DNA from: Amycolatopsis sp. MtRt-6
GTDB lineage: Bacteria; Actinomycetota; Actinomycetes; Mycobacteriales; Pseudonocardiaceae
Length of the DNA stretch: 64,000 nucleotides
Reading direction: 5' to 3'
NCBI RefSeq assembly: GCF_017308975.1
Contig: NZ_JADWPD010000029.1
Span: 62,001-126,000 of the forward strand
Part shown: positions 39,990 to 49,008 of the stretch, piece by piece
Layout of the letters: each line of letters opens with the position of its first letter
Position numbering within the stretch: position 1 is the first letter of the stretch
Position numbers and translations under genes: made by a program
Notes under the pieces: model-generated
What the model was told of the DNA's origin: nothing
Database searches by the model: none
Seen by the model: only the letters and a program-made list of their open reading frames with translations

Positions 39990-41108
39990 ATGGCAAACAC
40001 CGAGATCCGGCCCTTCACCATCGACGTCCCCCAAGCCGACCTGGACGACCTGCACGACCGCCTCGCTCGCACCCGCTGGGCGGCGGACCTGCCCGGCGCC
40101 GGCTGGAGCCGCGGCGTGCCGGTGAGCTACCTCAAGGAGCTGGCCGGGTACTGGCGCGACGGCTACGACTGGCGCGCCCACGAGCGGCGGCTGAACGCGT
40201 TCCCGCAGTTCGTCACCGAGATCGACGGGCAGGACATCCACTTCCTGCACGTCCGCTCGCCCGAGCCGGACGCCCTGCCGCTGCTGCTGATCCACGGCTG
40301 GCCCGGGTCGGTCGTGGAGTTCCTGAACGTGATCGGCCCGCTCAGCGAGACGTTCCACCTGGTGATCCCCTCGATCCCCGGCACGGCCTTCTCCGGGCCG
40401 ACCCGCGAGGCGGGCTGGGACACCGGCCGGATCACCCGGGCGTTCGCCGAGCTGATGGACCGCCTCGGCTACGACCGCTACGGCGTCCAGGGCGGCGACA
40501 CCGGCGCGATCGTCGGCCCGGGCCTCGGGCGGCTCAACCCGGACAAGGTCGTCGGCGTGCACGCGAACGGGCTCTACGCCTTCGGCGCCCCGGACGACGG
40601 CGTCGAGCTGACCGAAGCCGAGAAGGAACGGCTGAAGCACTTCGAGTACCTGCGGACCGAGGGGGCCGGCTACGTGGCGATGCAGACGACCCGGCCGCAG
40701 ACGCTGGCGCACGGGCTGCACGATTCGCCGGTGGGGCAGCTGGCGTGGATCGTGGAGAAGTTCAAGGAGTGGACCGACCCGGCGGCGGAGCTGCCGGAGG
40801 ACGCGGTGGACCGGGACCTGATGCTCACCAACGTGATGCTCTACTGGCTGACCGGCACGGGCGGGTCGTCGGCCAACTGCTACTACGAGACCGCGCACGC
40901 GGGCGCGTGGGGCGCGAGCGCGCGCTCCCCGGTGCCGACGGGGGTGGCGGTGTTCCCGCTGGACGTGTCGATCCGCAGCGCCCTCGACCGCGAGCACACG
41001 ATCGTCCACTGGTCGGAGTTTTCGCGTGGCGGCCACTTCGCGGCGCTGGAAGCGCCCGATCTGCTGGTGGCCGACGTCCGGGAGTTCTTCGGCAAACTGG
41101 GGGCATGA
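39990..41108 (+). CDS. Epoxide hydrolase (alpha/beta hydrolase with EHN domain)
   Basis: A 372-residue enzyme. The N-terminal EHN segment (IRPFTIDVPQADLDDLHDRL, WRAHERRLNAFPQF) is followed by an alpha/beta hydrolase with HGWPGS at the oxyanion hole, the nucleophile Asp in VQGGDTGA, and the catalytic His in RGGHFAALE. Opens epoxides to diols through an alkyl-enzyme ester. Its ATG has GGAG upstream, and the stop overlaps the next start (ATGA). Confidence 0.95.
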   Translation: MANTEIRPFTIDVPQADLDDLHDRLARTRWAADLPGAGWSRGVPVSYLKELAGYWRDGYDWRAHERRLNAFPQFVTEIDGQDIHFLHVRSPEPDALPLLLIHGWPGSVVEFLNVIGPLSETFHLVIPSIPGTAFSGPTREAGWDTGRITRAFAELMDRLGYDRYGVQGGDTGAIVGPGLGRLNPDKVVGVHANGLYAFGAPDDGVELTEAEKERLKHFEYLRTEGAGYVAMQTTRPQTLAHGLHDSPVGQLAWIVEKFKEWTDPAAELPEDAVDRDLMLTNVMLYWLTGTGGSSANCYYETAHAGAWGASARSPVPTGVAVFPLDVSIRSALDREHTIVHWSEFSRGGHFAALEAPDLLVADVREFFGKLGA

Positions 41109-41647
41109 GCGAAGCTTTGATCATCGGCGACCTGCAGCGGGGCATCACGGACCGGTTCCCGTTCACGCGGCAGGTGCTGACACCGGTGGGCGAGCTGCTG
41201 CCCCGGGCACGGGCGGCGGGAGCGCTGGTGGTGCACGTCCAGACGGCGTTCCGCGTCAACCGCGCGGACCTGCCGCCGGACAGCGCGCTGTTCGCCGCGT
41301 TCTTCGAGGCGGCGGACGTGTTCCACGAGGGCTCCCCGGGTATCGAGCCGGCCCTGCCGGTGGAGCCGGCGGACGTGGTGGTGCGCAAGCGCCGGGCGAG
41401 CGCGTTCGCGGGCACGGACCTGGACCTCGTGCTCCGGGCCCGCGGGGTCACGGCGGTGACGCTGACGGGAGTGGCGACGAGCGCGATGGTCGCGGCGACG
41501 GCGTACGACGCGGCGGACCGGGGGTACGGCGTTTCGGTGCTGGCGGACGGGTGTGCCGACGAGGATCCGGGGGTGCACGAGTTCTTCGTGGAGCGGGTGT
41601 TCCCGAGTCGTGGCTTCGAGGTCCGCGACTGCGCCGGGTGGGGGTAA
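41105..41647 (+). CDS. Isochorismatase-family hydrolase lacking the usual Cys
   Basis: A 180-residue Rossmann-like protein of the isochorismatase/nicotinamidase superfamily: ALIIGDLQRG with the Asp, VVVRKRRASAFAGTDLD with the Lys, and GVATSAMVAATAYDAADRGY at the active-site loop. The nucleophilic Cys of amidases in GVxTxxCV is Met here, so a standard nicotinamidase reaction is unlikely. Co-translated with the epoxide hydrolase through ATGA; a shared catabolic or detoxifying step is inference. Confidence 0.9.
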   Translation: MSEALIIGDLQRGITDRFPFTRQVLTPVGELLPRARAAGALVVHVQTAFRVNRADLPPDSALFAAFFEAADVFHEGSPGIEPALPVEPADVVVRKRRASAFAGTDLDLVLRARGVTAVTLTGVATSAMVAATAYDAADRGYGVSVLADGCADEDPGVHEFFVERVFPSRGFEVRDCAGWG

Positions 41648-42218
41648 ACCGGGCCGGGCCGGCGGCTGCCTGGCAGGACCCGCCCTCCCTGGGGGTCCGT
41701 CCCCGCTCCAGCGTATCGGGAGGGTCTGACGGAAAGCCGCGCCAAACCGCTGGTCGGCCTGCCTTGTCCACAGCCCGGCCCCGTTGTGGACAAGGCGGGC
41801 GCTTCGGGGGCGGGAGCCGGGCCGTCCGCACAACAGCCACGACCCGACCGGCGCACCCACGCCCGCCGCCCCACCCCGGCAAGCCACCCACACGGCACCC
41901 GCCACCCACCGCGCACCCACACCCGCGAACCCCAGTCCCGCCAGCCAACCGAGCCACCCGCACGGCCCCACGACCGACCGGCGCGCCCGCCGCCCACCCC
42001 GGCAAGCCGCCAAACCACCCGGCGCCCCACGCCCGCCGCCGACCCGACAAGCCGCCCGCAACCACCGCGCACCCACACCCGCCCGCCCCACCCCGGCAAG
42101 CCGAGCCACCCCCACACACCTCCAAGCCCGCCCGGCCGCTTTCCCCCGCACCAGGTGAAGCCGAAGCACCCGCGACCCGGCACCGTGGCCTCGCCGCCGC
42201 TCGTCTCCGGAGGTTTGC
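41648..42218. repeat. Repeat-rich, C-rich non-coding island
   Basis: This 571-bp stretch has no convincing gene. It holds CCACCCCGGCAAGCC three times exactly (41871, 41994, 42088), ACCGCGCACCCACACCC twice (about 41907 and 42063), and two CGACCGGCGC blocks (about 41845 and 41974). The long open frames here are Pro/Arg/His low complexity on one strand and Gly/Trp/Val on the other. Spacings are irregular (123 and 94 bp). Confidence 0.6.
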
Positions 42219-43442
42219 ATGGTGCGTGCCACTCTCACCGATGTCCCGGCTTCCCGGTTCCGCAGGCCCCGGCGGGCCCGGGACCGGCGAGCGGGCCGCG
42301 CCTTCCGGGGACTTGCCGACCGGTTCGGCAGTGGCGGTGCCCCGCTCCCCCACAAAATTCCGTGGCCTCCCGAGACCGCGTCCGGTCACGGGACCGGCGG
42401 TGCCCCGCTCCCCCGGGCGCTCGTCGTGCTGCTGGGCGCCGCCGCCGCGGTTGTCGTGCTCGGCGGGGTGCGGGCCGTTGCCTGGTTCGCCGGGCCCGTC
42501 TTCCTCGCGCTCGTCGTCGTCATCACCCTCGATCCGGTGCGCACCTGGCTGCGGCGCAACGGATGGCCGCGGTGGCTGACCGTCGGCGTGCTCGTCGTCA
42601 CCGTCTACGCCGTCCTGGTCGGCTTCTTCCTCGTCTTCGTCGTCTCCGTCGCCCAGCTGTCGGCGCTGCTCCCCCGCTACACCGGCCGCGTCGACGAACT
42701 GCTCCACGACGGCCTCACCGTCCTCGGCCGGCTCGGGGTCGGGGAACCCGAACTGCGGGCCATGCTGTCGTCGGTCGACACCGGGAAGCTCGTCGGCCTG
42801 GCCGGCTCCCTGCTCGCCGGCGTCGGCGGGCTGGTCACGAACCTGGCCTTCCTCTTCGCCCTCCTGCTGTTCCTCGGCGCCGAAACCGCCTGGGCCGGGC
42901 AACGCCTCGGCCGGATCGGGCGGGACCGGCCGTGGATCTCCGCCGCGCTGCGCGGATTCGCGACGGGCACCCGGCGGTACCTCGTCGTGACGACCGTGTT
43001 CGGCGGGGTCGTGGCCGCGCTCGACACCACCGCGCTCGCCCTGCTCGGCGTTCCGGGCGCCCTGCTGTGGGGCTTGCTCGCCTTCGTCACCAACTACATC
43101 CCGAACGTCGGCTTCGTGATCGGCGTCGCCCCGCCCGCGGTCATCGCGCTCCTCGACGGCGGATGGCGCCGGCTGCTCGCCGTGCTCGTCGTGTACGCCG
43201 TGCTGAACTTCGTGGTGCAGTCCCTCGTCCAGCCCCGGTTCGTGGCCGGCTCGGTCGGTCTGTCCACTTTGGTCACCGTGCTGGCGCTGGTGTTCTGGAC
43301 CTGGCTGCTGGGCCCGCTCGGCGCGGTGCTCGCCGTGCCGGCGACGCTGCTGGCCAAGGCCCTGCTGGTGGACGTCGACCCGCGGGCCCGCTGGGCCGAG
43401 GCGTTGCTCTCCGCCCCGCGCCGCGAAAGCGAACCCGGCTGA
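42219..43442 (+). CDS. AI-2E family transporter
   Basis: A 407-residue membrane protein of the AI-2E exporter superfamily: FAGPVFLALVVVITLDPVRTWL near the start, then the conserved LLGVPGALLWGLLAFVTNYIPNVGF and FVVQSLVQPRFVAGSVGLSTLVTVLALVFW. Some members export small molecules, others are Na+/H+ antiporters, so the substrate is open. ATG 42219 is supported by CGGAGG. The N-terminal 70 residues are Arg/Pro-rich and contain a 19-bp in-frame direct repeat (42333 and 42396) encoding GGAPLP twice. Confidence 0.9.
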   Translation: MVRATLTDVPASRFRRPRRARDRRAGRAFRGLADRFGSGGAPLPHKIPWPPETASGHGTGGAPLPRALVVLLGAAAAVVVLGGVRAVAWFAGPVFLALVVVITLDPVRTWLRRNGWPRWLTVGVLVVTVYAVLVGFFLVFVVSVAQLSALLPRYTGRVDELLHDGLTVLGRLGVGEPELRAMLSSVDTGKLVGLAGSLLAGVGGLVTNLAFLFALLLFLGAETAWAGQRLGRIGRDRPWISAALRGFATGTRRYLVVTTVFGGVVAALDTTALALLGVPGALLWGLLAFVTNYIPNVGFVIGVAPPAVIALLDGGWRRLLAVLVVYAVLNFVVQSLVQPRFVAGSVGLSTLVTVLALVFWTWLLGPLGAVLAVPATLLAKALLVDVDPRARWAEALLSAPRRESEPG

Positions 43443-43446
43443 AAAC

Positions 43447-46005
43447 TCAGGTCAGCCCGTTCTGGCGGGCCACCACGACGGCCGAACGCCGGTTGTTCAC
43501 GCCCAGCTTGCCGTAGATCGCCCGCACGTGCGTCTTCACCGTGTTGACCGAGACCGTCAGGTCCGAGGCGATCTCGTCCAGGGACCGCTGGGACGGCAGG
43601 CGTTCCAGCACCACCTGCTCGCGGTCGGTCAGGCTGGTGGCCGGGGCGTGCGGGACGAGCCTGCCGCGGACCGCCTGGGCGAACCGGTCGAGCGAGCCGA
43701 ACCCGCCGCAGTGGTCGATCAGCAGGTGCCCGACCTGCGGCTCGGCGAGGGCGAACGGGCGCACCAGCCCGTTCGGCCGGGCCAGGGCGAGCGCGCGGTC
43801 CAACGCGTGCAGCGCCTTGGTCCGCCGGTGGGACCGCAGCGCCAGCGCCGTTTCCGCCAGGCACCGGTCGACCGGGGTGGCCGGCAGCAACGGCGTCGCC
43901 ACGGCGGTGTCGCGCAGGACCGCTTCGGCCGCCGCCGGCTCGTCCGCGGCCAGGTGAGCGCGGACCCGCAGGAGGGCCAGCTCGCCGCTGCCCGGCAGCC
44001 GCTCGTGCACCCACGCGAGTACTTCCGCCGCGTGCGCGCCCTCGGTGAGGACCAGGGCCGCGTGGTACTCGGCGACCCCGCACACCGCGACGAGCTCGGC
44101 CGGCAGCTCCAGGCCGGCGAGCCGGTGCCGGGCCACGCGCATGGCCTCGGAGCCCGCCGTCCGGTCGCCGTCGTCGAAGCGCACCATGCCTTCGAAGAAC
44201 CCGCGCAGCGGGGCCGGCAGCGGCGTGCCGCCCGGCACTTCCGCCGCGGCCGCCTGGGCCAGCTCGCGCGCCGCGGCGACCGGCTCGGCGCGCATCAGGT
44301 CGTCGTAGGCCAGCATCAGGTGGCACTCGGCCACCCCGGGGGACCGGCGCCAGCCGTGCCGGCGCGCGACGGCGAGCGCGCCCGTGCAGGCCCGCCGCAT
44401 CGCCGAGTGGTCTCCGCCGACGGCGGTCGCGACGGCCAGCGCCAGCCTGCTGTGGAGCACGAGGTGGTCCAGCCGGTCCCGCTGGGCCCGGCGCAGGGCT
44501 TCCTGCCCCTGGGTGACGGCGTGCCGCCCGGCCCCGCGGTGCAGCGACCGCCACGCGCGGTCGAGGGTGACCCAGGCGTCGAAGCCGGGCACCCGGTTCA
44601 CCGGAAGCCCGTTCTCCGGCGGGCGTTTCCCGGTGACCAGCGCCAGGTGCCGGACGGCGAGGGGCCACAGCTCGTGGTCGTGCTCCGCCGTGCCGAGGTC
44701 GGCCGCGGCCGCGGCGGGCAGGCCGCGCTGGATGTTGTCCAGCGCCGACGCCAGCCGCAGCGGCGGGCTCGCGGCGACCGTCGCGGCGCCCAGGTAGGTG
44801 AGCGCGATCCGCACCGGCTCGCCGTCGCCCGCGAGCACCTGGCGCACGGCGTGCTCGCGCGCCAGGACGAGGACGCGCTGCCGGTCGCGGCCCGCCACGG
44901 CGTGCCGGAGCGCCTCCCCGAACCGGCCTTCGCCGGCGTACCAGCGGGCGGCGATCCCGTGCAGCCGCAGCACCCGTCCCGGATCCTGCCTGGCCAGCTC
45001 GGCCCGCAGGAACCCGCGGAGCAACGGCGGCAGCCGGTAGGTGCCGGCGGGCGTGCGCGTGACGAGCCCCATCGCGCGCTCGAGCTCGTCCAGCCGCGCC
45101 CCGGCGTCCCCGCGTCCGGACAGCCGGACCGCGAGCGTCGCGCTCACGGCGTCGCAGACACCGAGGCACAGCAGCAGATCCGACGTCGCCGTGGGCAGCC
45201 GGGCGAGAACCTCGTCGGCGAAGAACCGGGCCACGGCCCGCTCGTCGCCGGTGACGGAGGCGACGAGCGCGTCCGCGTCGTCGGCTTCGCGCACCGAAAC
45301 GGCCGCCCAGCCCAGTGCCGCGGCCCAGCCGCCGGTGCGTTCGGTGAGCTCCCGGACGCGGTCGTCGCTCACCGTGCTTCCGGTGGCCCGCAGCAGGTTC
45401 GCCGTTTCCCGCGCGGTGAACCGGAGTTCGGCCGCCTCCACCCGGGACAGCACGTCCTCGACGTGCAGCCGGGCCAGCCGCAGCCGCGGCTCGACCCGGG
45501 TGACGAGCACCAGCCGCACGGCGGCGGGCAGGTGGCGGGCCAGCGCCGCGAGCGCGGCCAGGGGTTCCGGGTGGGAAATCTCCTGCAGGTCGTCCAGCAC
45601 CAGCCGGACCGGCCGGGCCGGTCCGGCGAGCGCGTCGTCCAGGTCGGCCAGGAAGCCCCGCCGCCGCCCGGCCGGCGGCGGGCCGAGCCGGTCCAGACCA
45701 CGGTCGCCGGGCACCGCGGGACAGCGGCGCAACGCGCAGAGGATCGCCGCCCACAACCGGGATTCGTCGTTGTCGTCCTCGTCGAGGGACACCCAGGCGA
45801 CGTCGTGGCCGTCGCCGGCCCAGCCGGCCACCGCGGTGGTCTTGCCCGCCCCGGCCGGCGCTCGGACCACGGTGACGGGGCGGGTGGTGGCGCGGTCCAG
45901 CACCGCGGCCAGGCGGGGGCGGGGGACGAAGCTGCCCGGCAGTCGCGGCACCGCGACCTTCACCCCGGGGACCGGCCGGAACTCCGGCGTCGTTCGATCG
46001 GGCAC
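43447..46005 (-). CDS. MalT-type LuxR regulator with ATPase domain
   Basis: An 852-residue STAND-type regulator: Walker A RAPAGAGKTTAV near residue 52, LVLDDLQEI as Walker B, long helical repeats, and C-terminal LuxR helix-turn-helix DEIASDLTVSVNTVKTHVRAIYGKL. GTG start at 46005. Converges on the AI-2E transporter gene with a 4-bp gap. Clearly paralogous to the regulator at 49681-52347, sharing LPxQRSxDEIAxDLTVSxNTVKTHVRxIY. Signal and targets unknown. Confidence 0.93.
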   Translation of the reverse strand: MPDRTTPEFRPVPGVKVAVPRLPGSFVPRPRLAAVLDRATTRPVTVVRAPAGAGKTTAVAGWAGDGHDVAWVSLDEDDNDESRLWAAILCALRRCPAVPGDRGLDRLGPPPAGRRRGFLADLDDALAGPARPVRLVLDDLQEISHPEPLAALAALARHLPAAVRLVLVTRVEPRLRLARLHVEDVLSRVEAAELRFTARETANLLRATGSTVSDDRVRELTERTGGWAAALGWAAVSVREADDADALVASVTGDERAVARFFADEVLARLPTATSDLLLCLGVCDAVSATLAVRLSGRGDAGARLDELERAMGLVTRTPAGTYRLPPLLRGFLRAELARQDPGRVLRLHGIAARWYAGEGRFGEALRHAVAGRDRQRVLVLAREHAVRQVLAGDGEPVRIALTYLGAATVAASPPLRLASALDNIQRGLPAAAAADLGTAEHDHELWPLAVRHLALVTGKRPPENGLPVNRVPGFDAWVTLDRAWRSLHRGAGRHAVTQGQEALRRAQRDRLDHLVLHSRLALAVATAVGGDHSAMRRACTGALAVARRHGWRRSPGVAECHLMLAYDDLMRAEPVAAARELAQAAAAEVPGGTPLPAPLRGFFEGMVRFDDGDRTAGSEAMRVARHRLAGLELPAELVAVCGVAEYHAALVLTEGAHAAEVLAWVHERLPGSGELALLRVRAHLAADEPAAAEAVLRDTAVATPLLPATPVDRCLAETALALRSHRRTKALHALDRALALARPNGLVRPFALAEPQVGHLLIDHCGGFGSLDRFAQAVRGRLVPHAPATSLTDREQVVLERLPSQRSLDEIASDLTVSVNTVKTHVRAIYGKLGVNNRRSAVVVARQNGLT

Positions 46006-46108
46006 GTGAACCTCTCGGCTGTCGGGAGAATGCGCCCCGGATCCGCGGTCGACGCCGGGCGGAGGCCACGACTGTACTGATCACCGGCCCGCGACCGGGC
46101 TCGCGGGG

Positions 46109-46570
46109 TCACCAGATTTCGTAGGTGGCTTCGTCGCCGTGCACGATGACGGCCCAGATCACCAGGACGTCGAGGGCGATCACGAGCATGCCCCAGAAGG
46201 GGTACGCGGACAGGAAAGCCAGCTGCGCCAGCGCGTTGAACCCGGCGAGCGCGACCGTGACGACCCGCGCCCACGTCGATCCGGTGAACAGCGCGATGCC
46301 CGTCAGCACGACGAGGACGCCCACGATCAGGTGCACCCAGCCCCAGCCGGCCAGCGTGAAGACGAGCAGCCCGGACGGGCCGATCACGTAGTAGTCCCGG
46401 TCGAACAGCGCGACCACGCCTTCGACCACGTTGAACAGTCCGGCCAGGACGGTGATCGTCCCGGCGAACCAGATCCAGCCGACCCGCCGCGACCGCGCGA
46501 CGGCCCGGTCCGGCGGGAGCGGCGCCTGTCCGGCGGTGGCCTGCGTCCGGGGCTGCCTGGGTTCGGTCAT
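46109..46570 (-). CDS. DUF7144-type membrane protein
   Basis: A 153-residue protein with a polar N-terminus and four hydrophobic helices (WIWFAGTITVLAGLFNVVEG, VHLIVGVLVVLTGIALF, ARVVTVALAGFNALAQLAFL, WGMLVIALDVLVIWAVIVHGDE). The pattern matches the small actinobacterial membrane family DUF7144. Divergent from the DUF1269 gene across a 196-bp gap. Such proteins are often found among stress-related genes; function unknown. Confidence 0.85.
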   Translation of the reverse strand: MTEPRQPRTQATAGQAPLPPDRAVARSRRVGWIWFAGTITVLAGLFNVVEGVVALFDRDYYVIGPSGLLVFTLAGWGWVHLIVGVLVVLTGIALFTGSTWARVVTVALAGFNALAQLAFLSAYPFWGMLVIALDVLVIWAVIVHGDEATYEIW

Positions 46571-46766
46571 GATCCTCTTCCTCGTTCCTCGGGTGGGCTG
46601 CGGACCCGGGCGATCATGGTCGGTCGCCGGTCCGCCGGGCCTCGCCCGCCCCAGGTGAGATCGGCCGCTTCGCTCCCGGGCTCACACGGCGTGGGCGATG
46701 CCGCCCGCCCGCGCGGGGGAAACAGTGCGGCTCGACCACCGATCCCCGCAGACCGAGGAGGACGTC

Positions 46767-47261
46767 ATGTCCACGTTGACCGTGTGGCGGTTCCCGACCG
46801 TCGAAGGTGCCGAAAACGCGCTGGATCTGCTCCGGCAGCTGCAGAAGCAGCAGCTGATCTCGATAACCGACGCGGCCTACGTGACCTGGCCCGAAGGCCG
46901 GAAGAAGCCGAAGACCACGGACCTCGGCAGCCTGACCGGCGCCGGCGCGCTGGGCGGGGGCTTCTGGGGCCTGCTGTTCGGCCTGATCTTCCTGGTGCCG
47001 CTGCTGGGCATGGCCGTCGGCGCGGCGATCGGCGCGCTCACCGGATCGCTCAGCCACGTCGGGATCGACCCGGAGTTCATCGCCACCGTCCGGTCGCAGG
47101 TCACGCCGGGGACGTCCGCGCTGTTCGTGATGTCCGGGGAGACCGTGCTGGACCGGGTCGTCGAGCCGTTCAAGGAAACCGGCGCCACGTTGCTGAGCAC
47201 GAACCTGTCCGACGTGGAGGAAGCCCGGTTGCGCGAGGCCTTCGGCGAAGCACCGCGGTGA
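46767..47261 (+). CDS. DUF1269 domain protein
   Basis: A 164-residue protein: a ferredoxin-like N-terminal part (STLTVWRFPTVEGAENALDLLRQL), then a glycine-rich membrane hairpin (GALGGGFWGLLFGLIFLVPLLGMAVGAAIGALTG) and a C-terminal half with TSALFVMSGETVLDRV. This is the DUF1269 layout. ATG is preceded by GAGGAGGAC. Often associated with membrane or stress responses in actinobacteria; role unproven. Confidence 0.88.
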   Translation: MSTLTVWRFPTVEGAENALDLLRQLQKQQLISITDAAYVTWPEGRKKPKTTDLGSLTGAGALGGGFWGLLFGLIFLVPLLGMAVGAAIGALTGSLSHVGIDPEFIATVRSQVTPGTSALFVMSGETVLDRVVEPFKETGATLLSTNLSDVEEARLREAFGEAPR

Positions 47262-47360
47262 TGATCACGGGCGGGACCGCGGCGGCGCTGCCCGATCGCG
47301 CACACCCACCGCTTCGGCGGAGCGTGGCTGTGATGATCACGGGCGGGACCGCGGCGGCGC
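47258..47360. repeat. Two perfect 31-bp direct repeats after the DUF1269 gene
   Basis: The 31-bp sequence beginning GTGATGATCACGGGCGGGAC occurs at 47258-47288 and again at 47330-47360, 72 bp apart. The first copy overlaps the last codon of the DUF1269 gene. The second copy forms the left arm of the hairpin at 47345-47382. The rest of the 388-bp gap up to 47650 holds no convincing gene. Confidence 0.8.
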
Positions 47361-47382
47361 CCCCGAGCGCCGCCGCGGTCCC
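47345..47382 (+). terminator. Perfect 16-bp stem hairpin
   Basis: GGGACCGCGGCGGCGC (47345-47360) and its exact reverse complement (47367-47382) are separated by six bases. There is no T-run, so it would be a non-canonical, actinobacterial-style terminator for the DUF1269 transcript. Confidence 0.65.
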
Positions 47383-47649
47383 GTGGGAGGTGCGCGCGCT
47401 CCCCCGAGAGCGCCGCCGGGCAGTCCCGGACGGGATGGCGGAGCGCGGCGCCGGGCCGGGCCGGGCGGGGAGATCCCGTGGCGCACCCGCCGGGGTGCCG
47501 GCCGCGCGGCGTCCGCTCCGCCATCACCGCACCTCCACGGCACACCCTGCGGCCCGCGCCGCCGCCGGTCGTCACCCGTGGTGGATGACTCCCCGCTTCA
47601 CCCCCGGCGGGCGACGCCCCGGCCCGCGCCGCGGCCGACGATCCGTCCC

Positions 47650-49008
47650 ATGACTCTCACCGACAACGAGACCGCGGCCCCCGACGTGCGGATCGCCCGG
47701 GCCCGCGCCGCGCGCGCCGCCGTCCCGGCGGACGGCCACGCCGAGTTCCCGAGCCCACTGCGGCGCGCCGATCCGCTGACGCTGCTGGCCCGTCAGGACC
47801 GCGACCGCGTCCCGGAGCTGCGGCCGCTGCGCTACGGCCGGATGGCCGCCTCGCCGCTGGCCTACTTCCGCGGTGCCGCGCTCCCCGCCGCGGCCGACCT
47901 CGCGCTGACCCCGCGGACCGGGTTCGGCGTCCAGGCGTGCGGCGACGCCCAGCTCGCCAACTTCGGCCTCTTCCCCGCCCAGGGCCGCCGGCTCGTGTTC
48001 GACTTCGCCGACTTCGGCGAAACCCTGCCCGCGCCGTGGGAATGGGACGTCAAGCGGCTGGCCGCGAGCTTCGAGGTCACCGGCCGGGAGAACGGCCACG
48101 CGGCGGCCCCGCGCCGGCGCACCGTGCTCGCCGCGGTCGAGGCCTACCGCCTGGCGATGCACGACTTCGCGCGGCGCACGCCGCTCGACATCTTCTTCGC
48201 CCCGCCCGACGCCCGGACGCTGCAGGTGGTCGCGGCCCACCGGCTGGGCCCGCGGCGCGGCGACGGCGTCCGGCGGTGCACCGAAATCCGCGACGGGCAC
48301 CTGCGGCTGGCCGCGCGGCCGCCGTCGCTCGTCCCGGCGGGCCGCCTCGCCGGCGACGGCGACCCGGCGACGTTGACCGAGCGCCTCGGCGTCGTGCTTT
48401 CCCAGTACCGGCGCACACTCGGCCCCGCACGCAGAGCGCTGCTGGACCGCTACCGGCTCGCCGACGCGGCCCGCGCGGTGACCGGGCCGGGTGACGCGGG
48501 CACGCGGTGCTGGGTGGCCATGCTCGCCCACACGGGCACCGGGGATCCGCTGCTGCTGCAGCTGAAGGAAGCCCGGCCGTCGGTGCTGCAGGAGTACACC
48601 GGCGCGAACGTGCCGGGCGGCCCCGGCCGGCGGGTGGTCACCGGCCAGCGGCTGATCCAGGCGACCGGCGACGTCTTCCTCGGCTGGGCCCGCACCGCGG
48701 GGTTCGACGGCCGGACCGCCGACTTCCACATCCGGCGGTTGCGCGACGACCAGCCCGGTGGCGACGTCACCACGATGACCCCGGACATCCTGCGGGCGCA
48801 CGCGCGGCTGTGCGGGTGGACACTGGCCCGGGCGCACGCGCGCACCGGGGACGCACTCGCGATCGCCGCCTACTTGGGCGCCGGCCCGGCGTTCGCCGAA
48901 GCCGTCCGTCAGTTCGCCGTCTCCTGCGCCGACCAGAACGAACGCGACCACGCCGCCCTGCGGCAGGCGATCCGGCTCGGGCACGTCACGGCGGCCGCCG
49001 CGTCATGA
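47650..49008 (+). CDS. DUF2252 family protein (kinase-like fold)
   Basis: A 452-residue protein matching DUF2252: RYGRMAASPLAYFRGAAL, QACGDAQLANFGLF, VFDFADFGETLPAPWEWDVKRLA, LLLQLKEARPSVL and GQRLIQATGDVFLGW. The HGDxHxxNFG and DFDE-type motifs recall aminoglycoside-phosphotransferase-like folds, though here the first motif reads CGDAQLANFG. ATG 47650 is chosen because the upstream frame runs through the repeat and hairpin. Its end overlaps the convergent small gene by 6 bp. Biochemical role not established. Confidence 0.9.
   Translation: MTLTDNETAAPDVRIARARAARAAVPADGHAEFPSPLRRADPLTLLARQDRDRVPELRPLRYGRMAASPLAYFRGAALPAAADLALTPRTGFGVQACGDAQLANFGLFPAQGRRLVFDFADFGETLPAPWEWDVKRLAASFEVTGRENGHAAAPRRRTVLAAVEAYRLAMHDFARRTPLDIFFAPPDARTLQVVAAHRLGPRRGDGVRRCTEIRDGHLRLAARPPSLVPAGRLAGDGDPATLTERLGVVLSQYRRTLGPARRALLDRYRLADAARAVTGPGDAGTRCWVAMLAHTGTGDPLLLQLKEARPSVLQEYTGANVPGGPGRRVVTGQRLIQATGDVFLGWARTAGFDGRTADFHIRRLRDDQPGGDVTTMTPDILRAHARLCGWTLARAHARTGDALAIAAYLGAGPAFAEAVRQFAVSCADQNERDHAALRQAIRLGHVTAAAAS

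Noticed and set aside
41660..42200. The repeat island as a CRISPR array
   Set aside because: Repeats are only 15 to 17 bp, irregularly spaced (94 and 123 bp), and the spacers themselves contain repeated blocks. No cas genes are nearby.
47258..47360. The 31-bp direct repeats as attachment sites of an integrated element
   Set aside because: They are 72 bp apart with no integrase or cargo between them and no tRNA gene.
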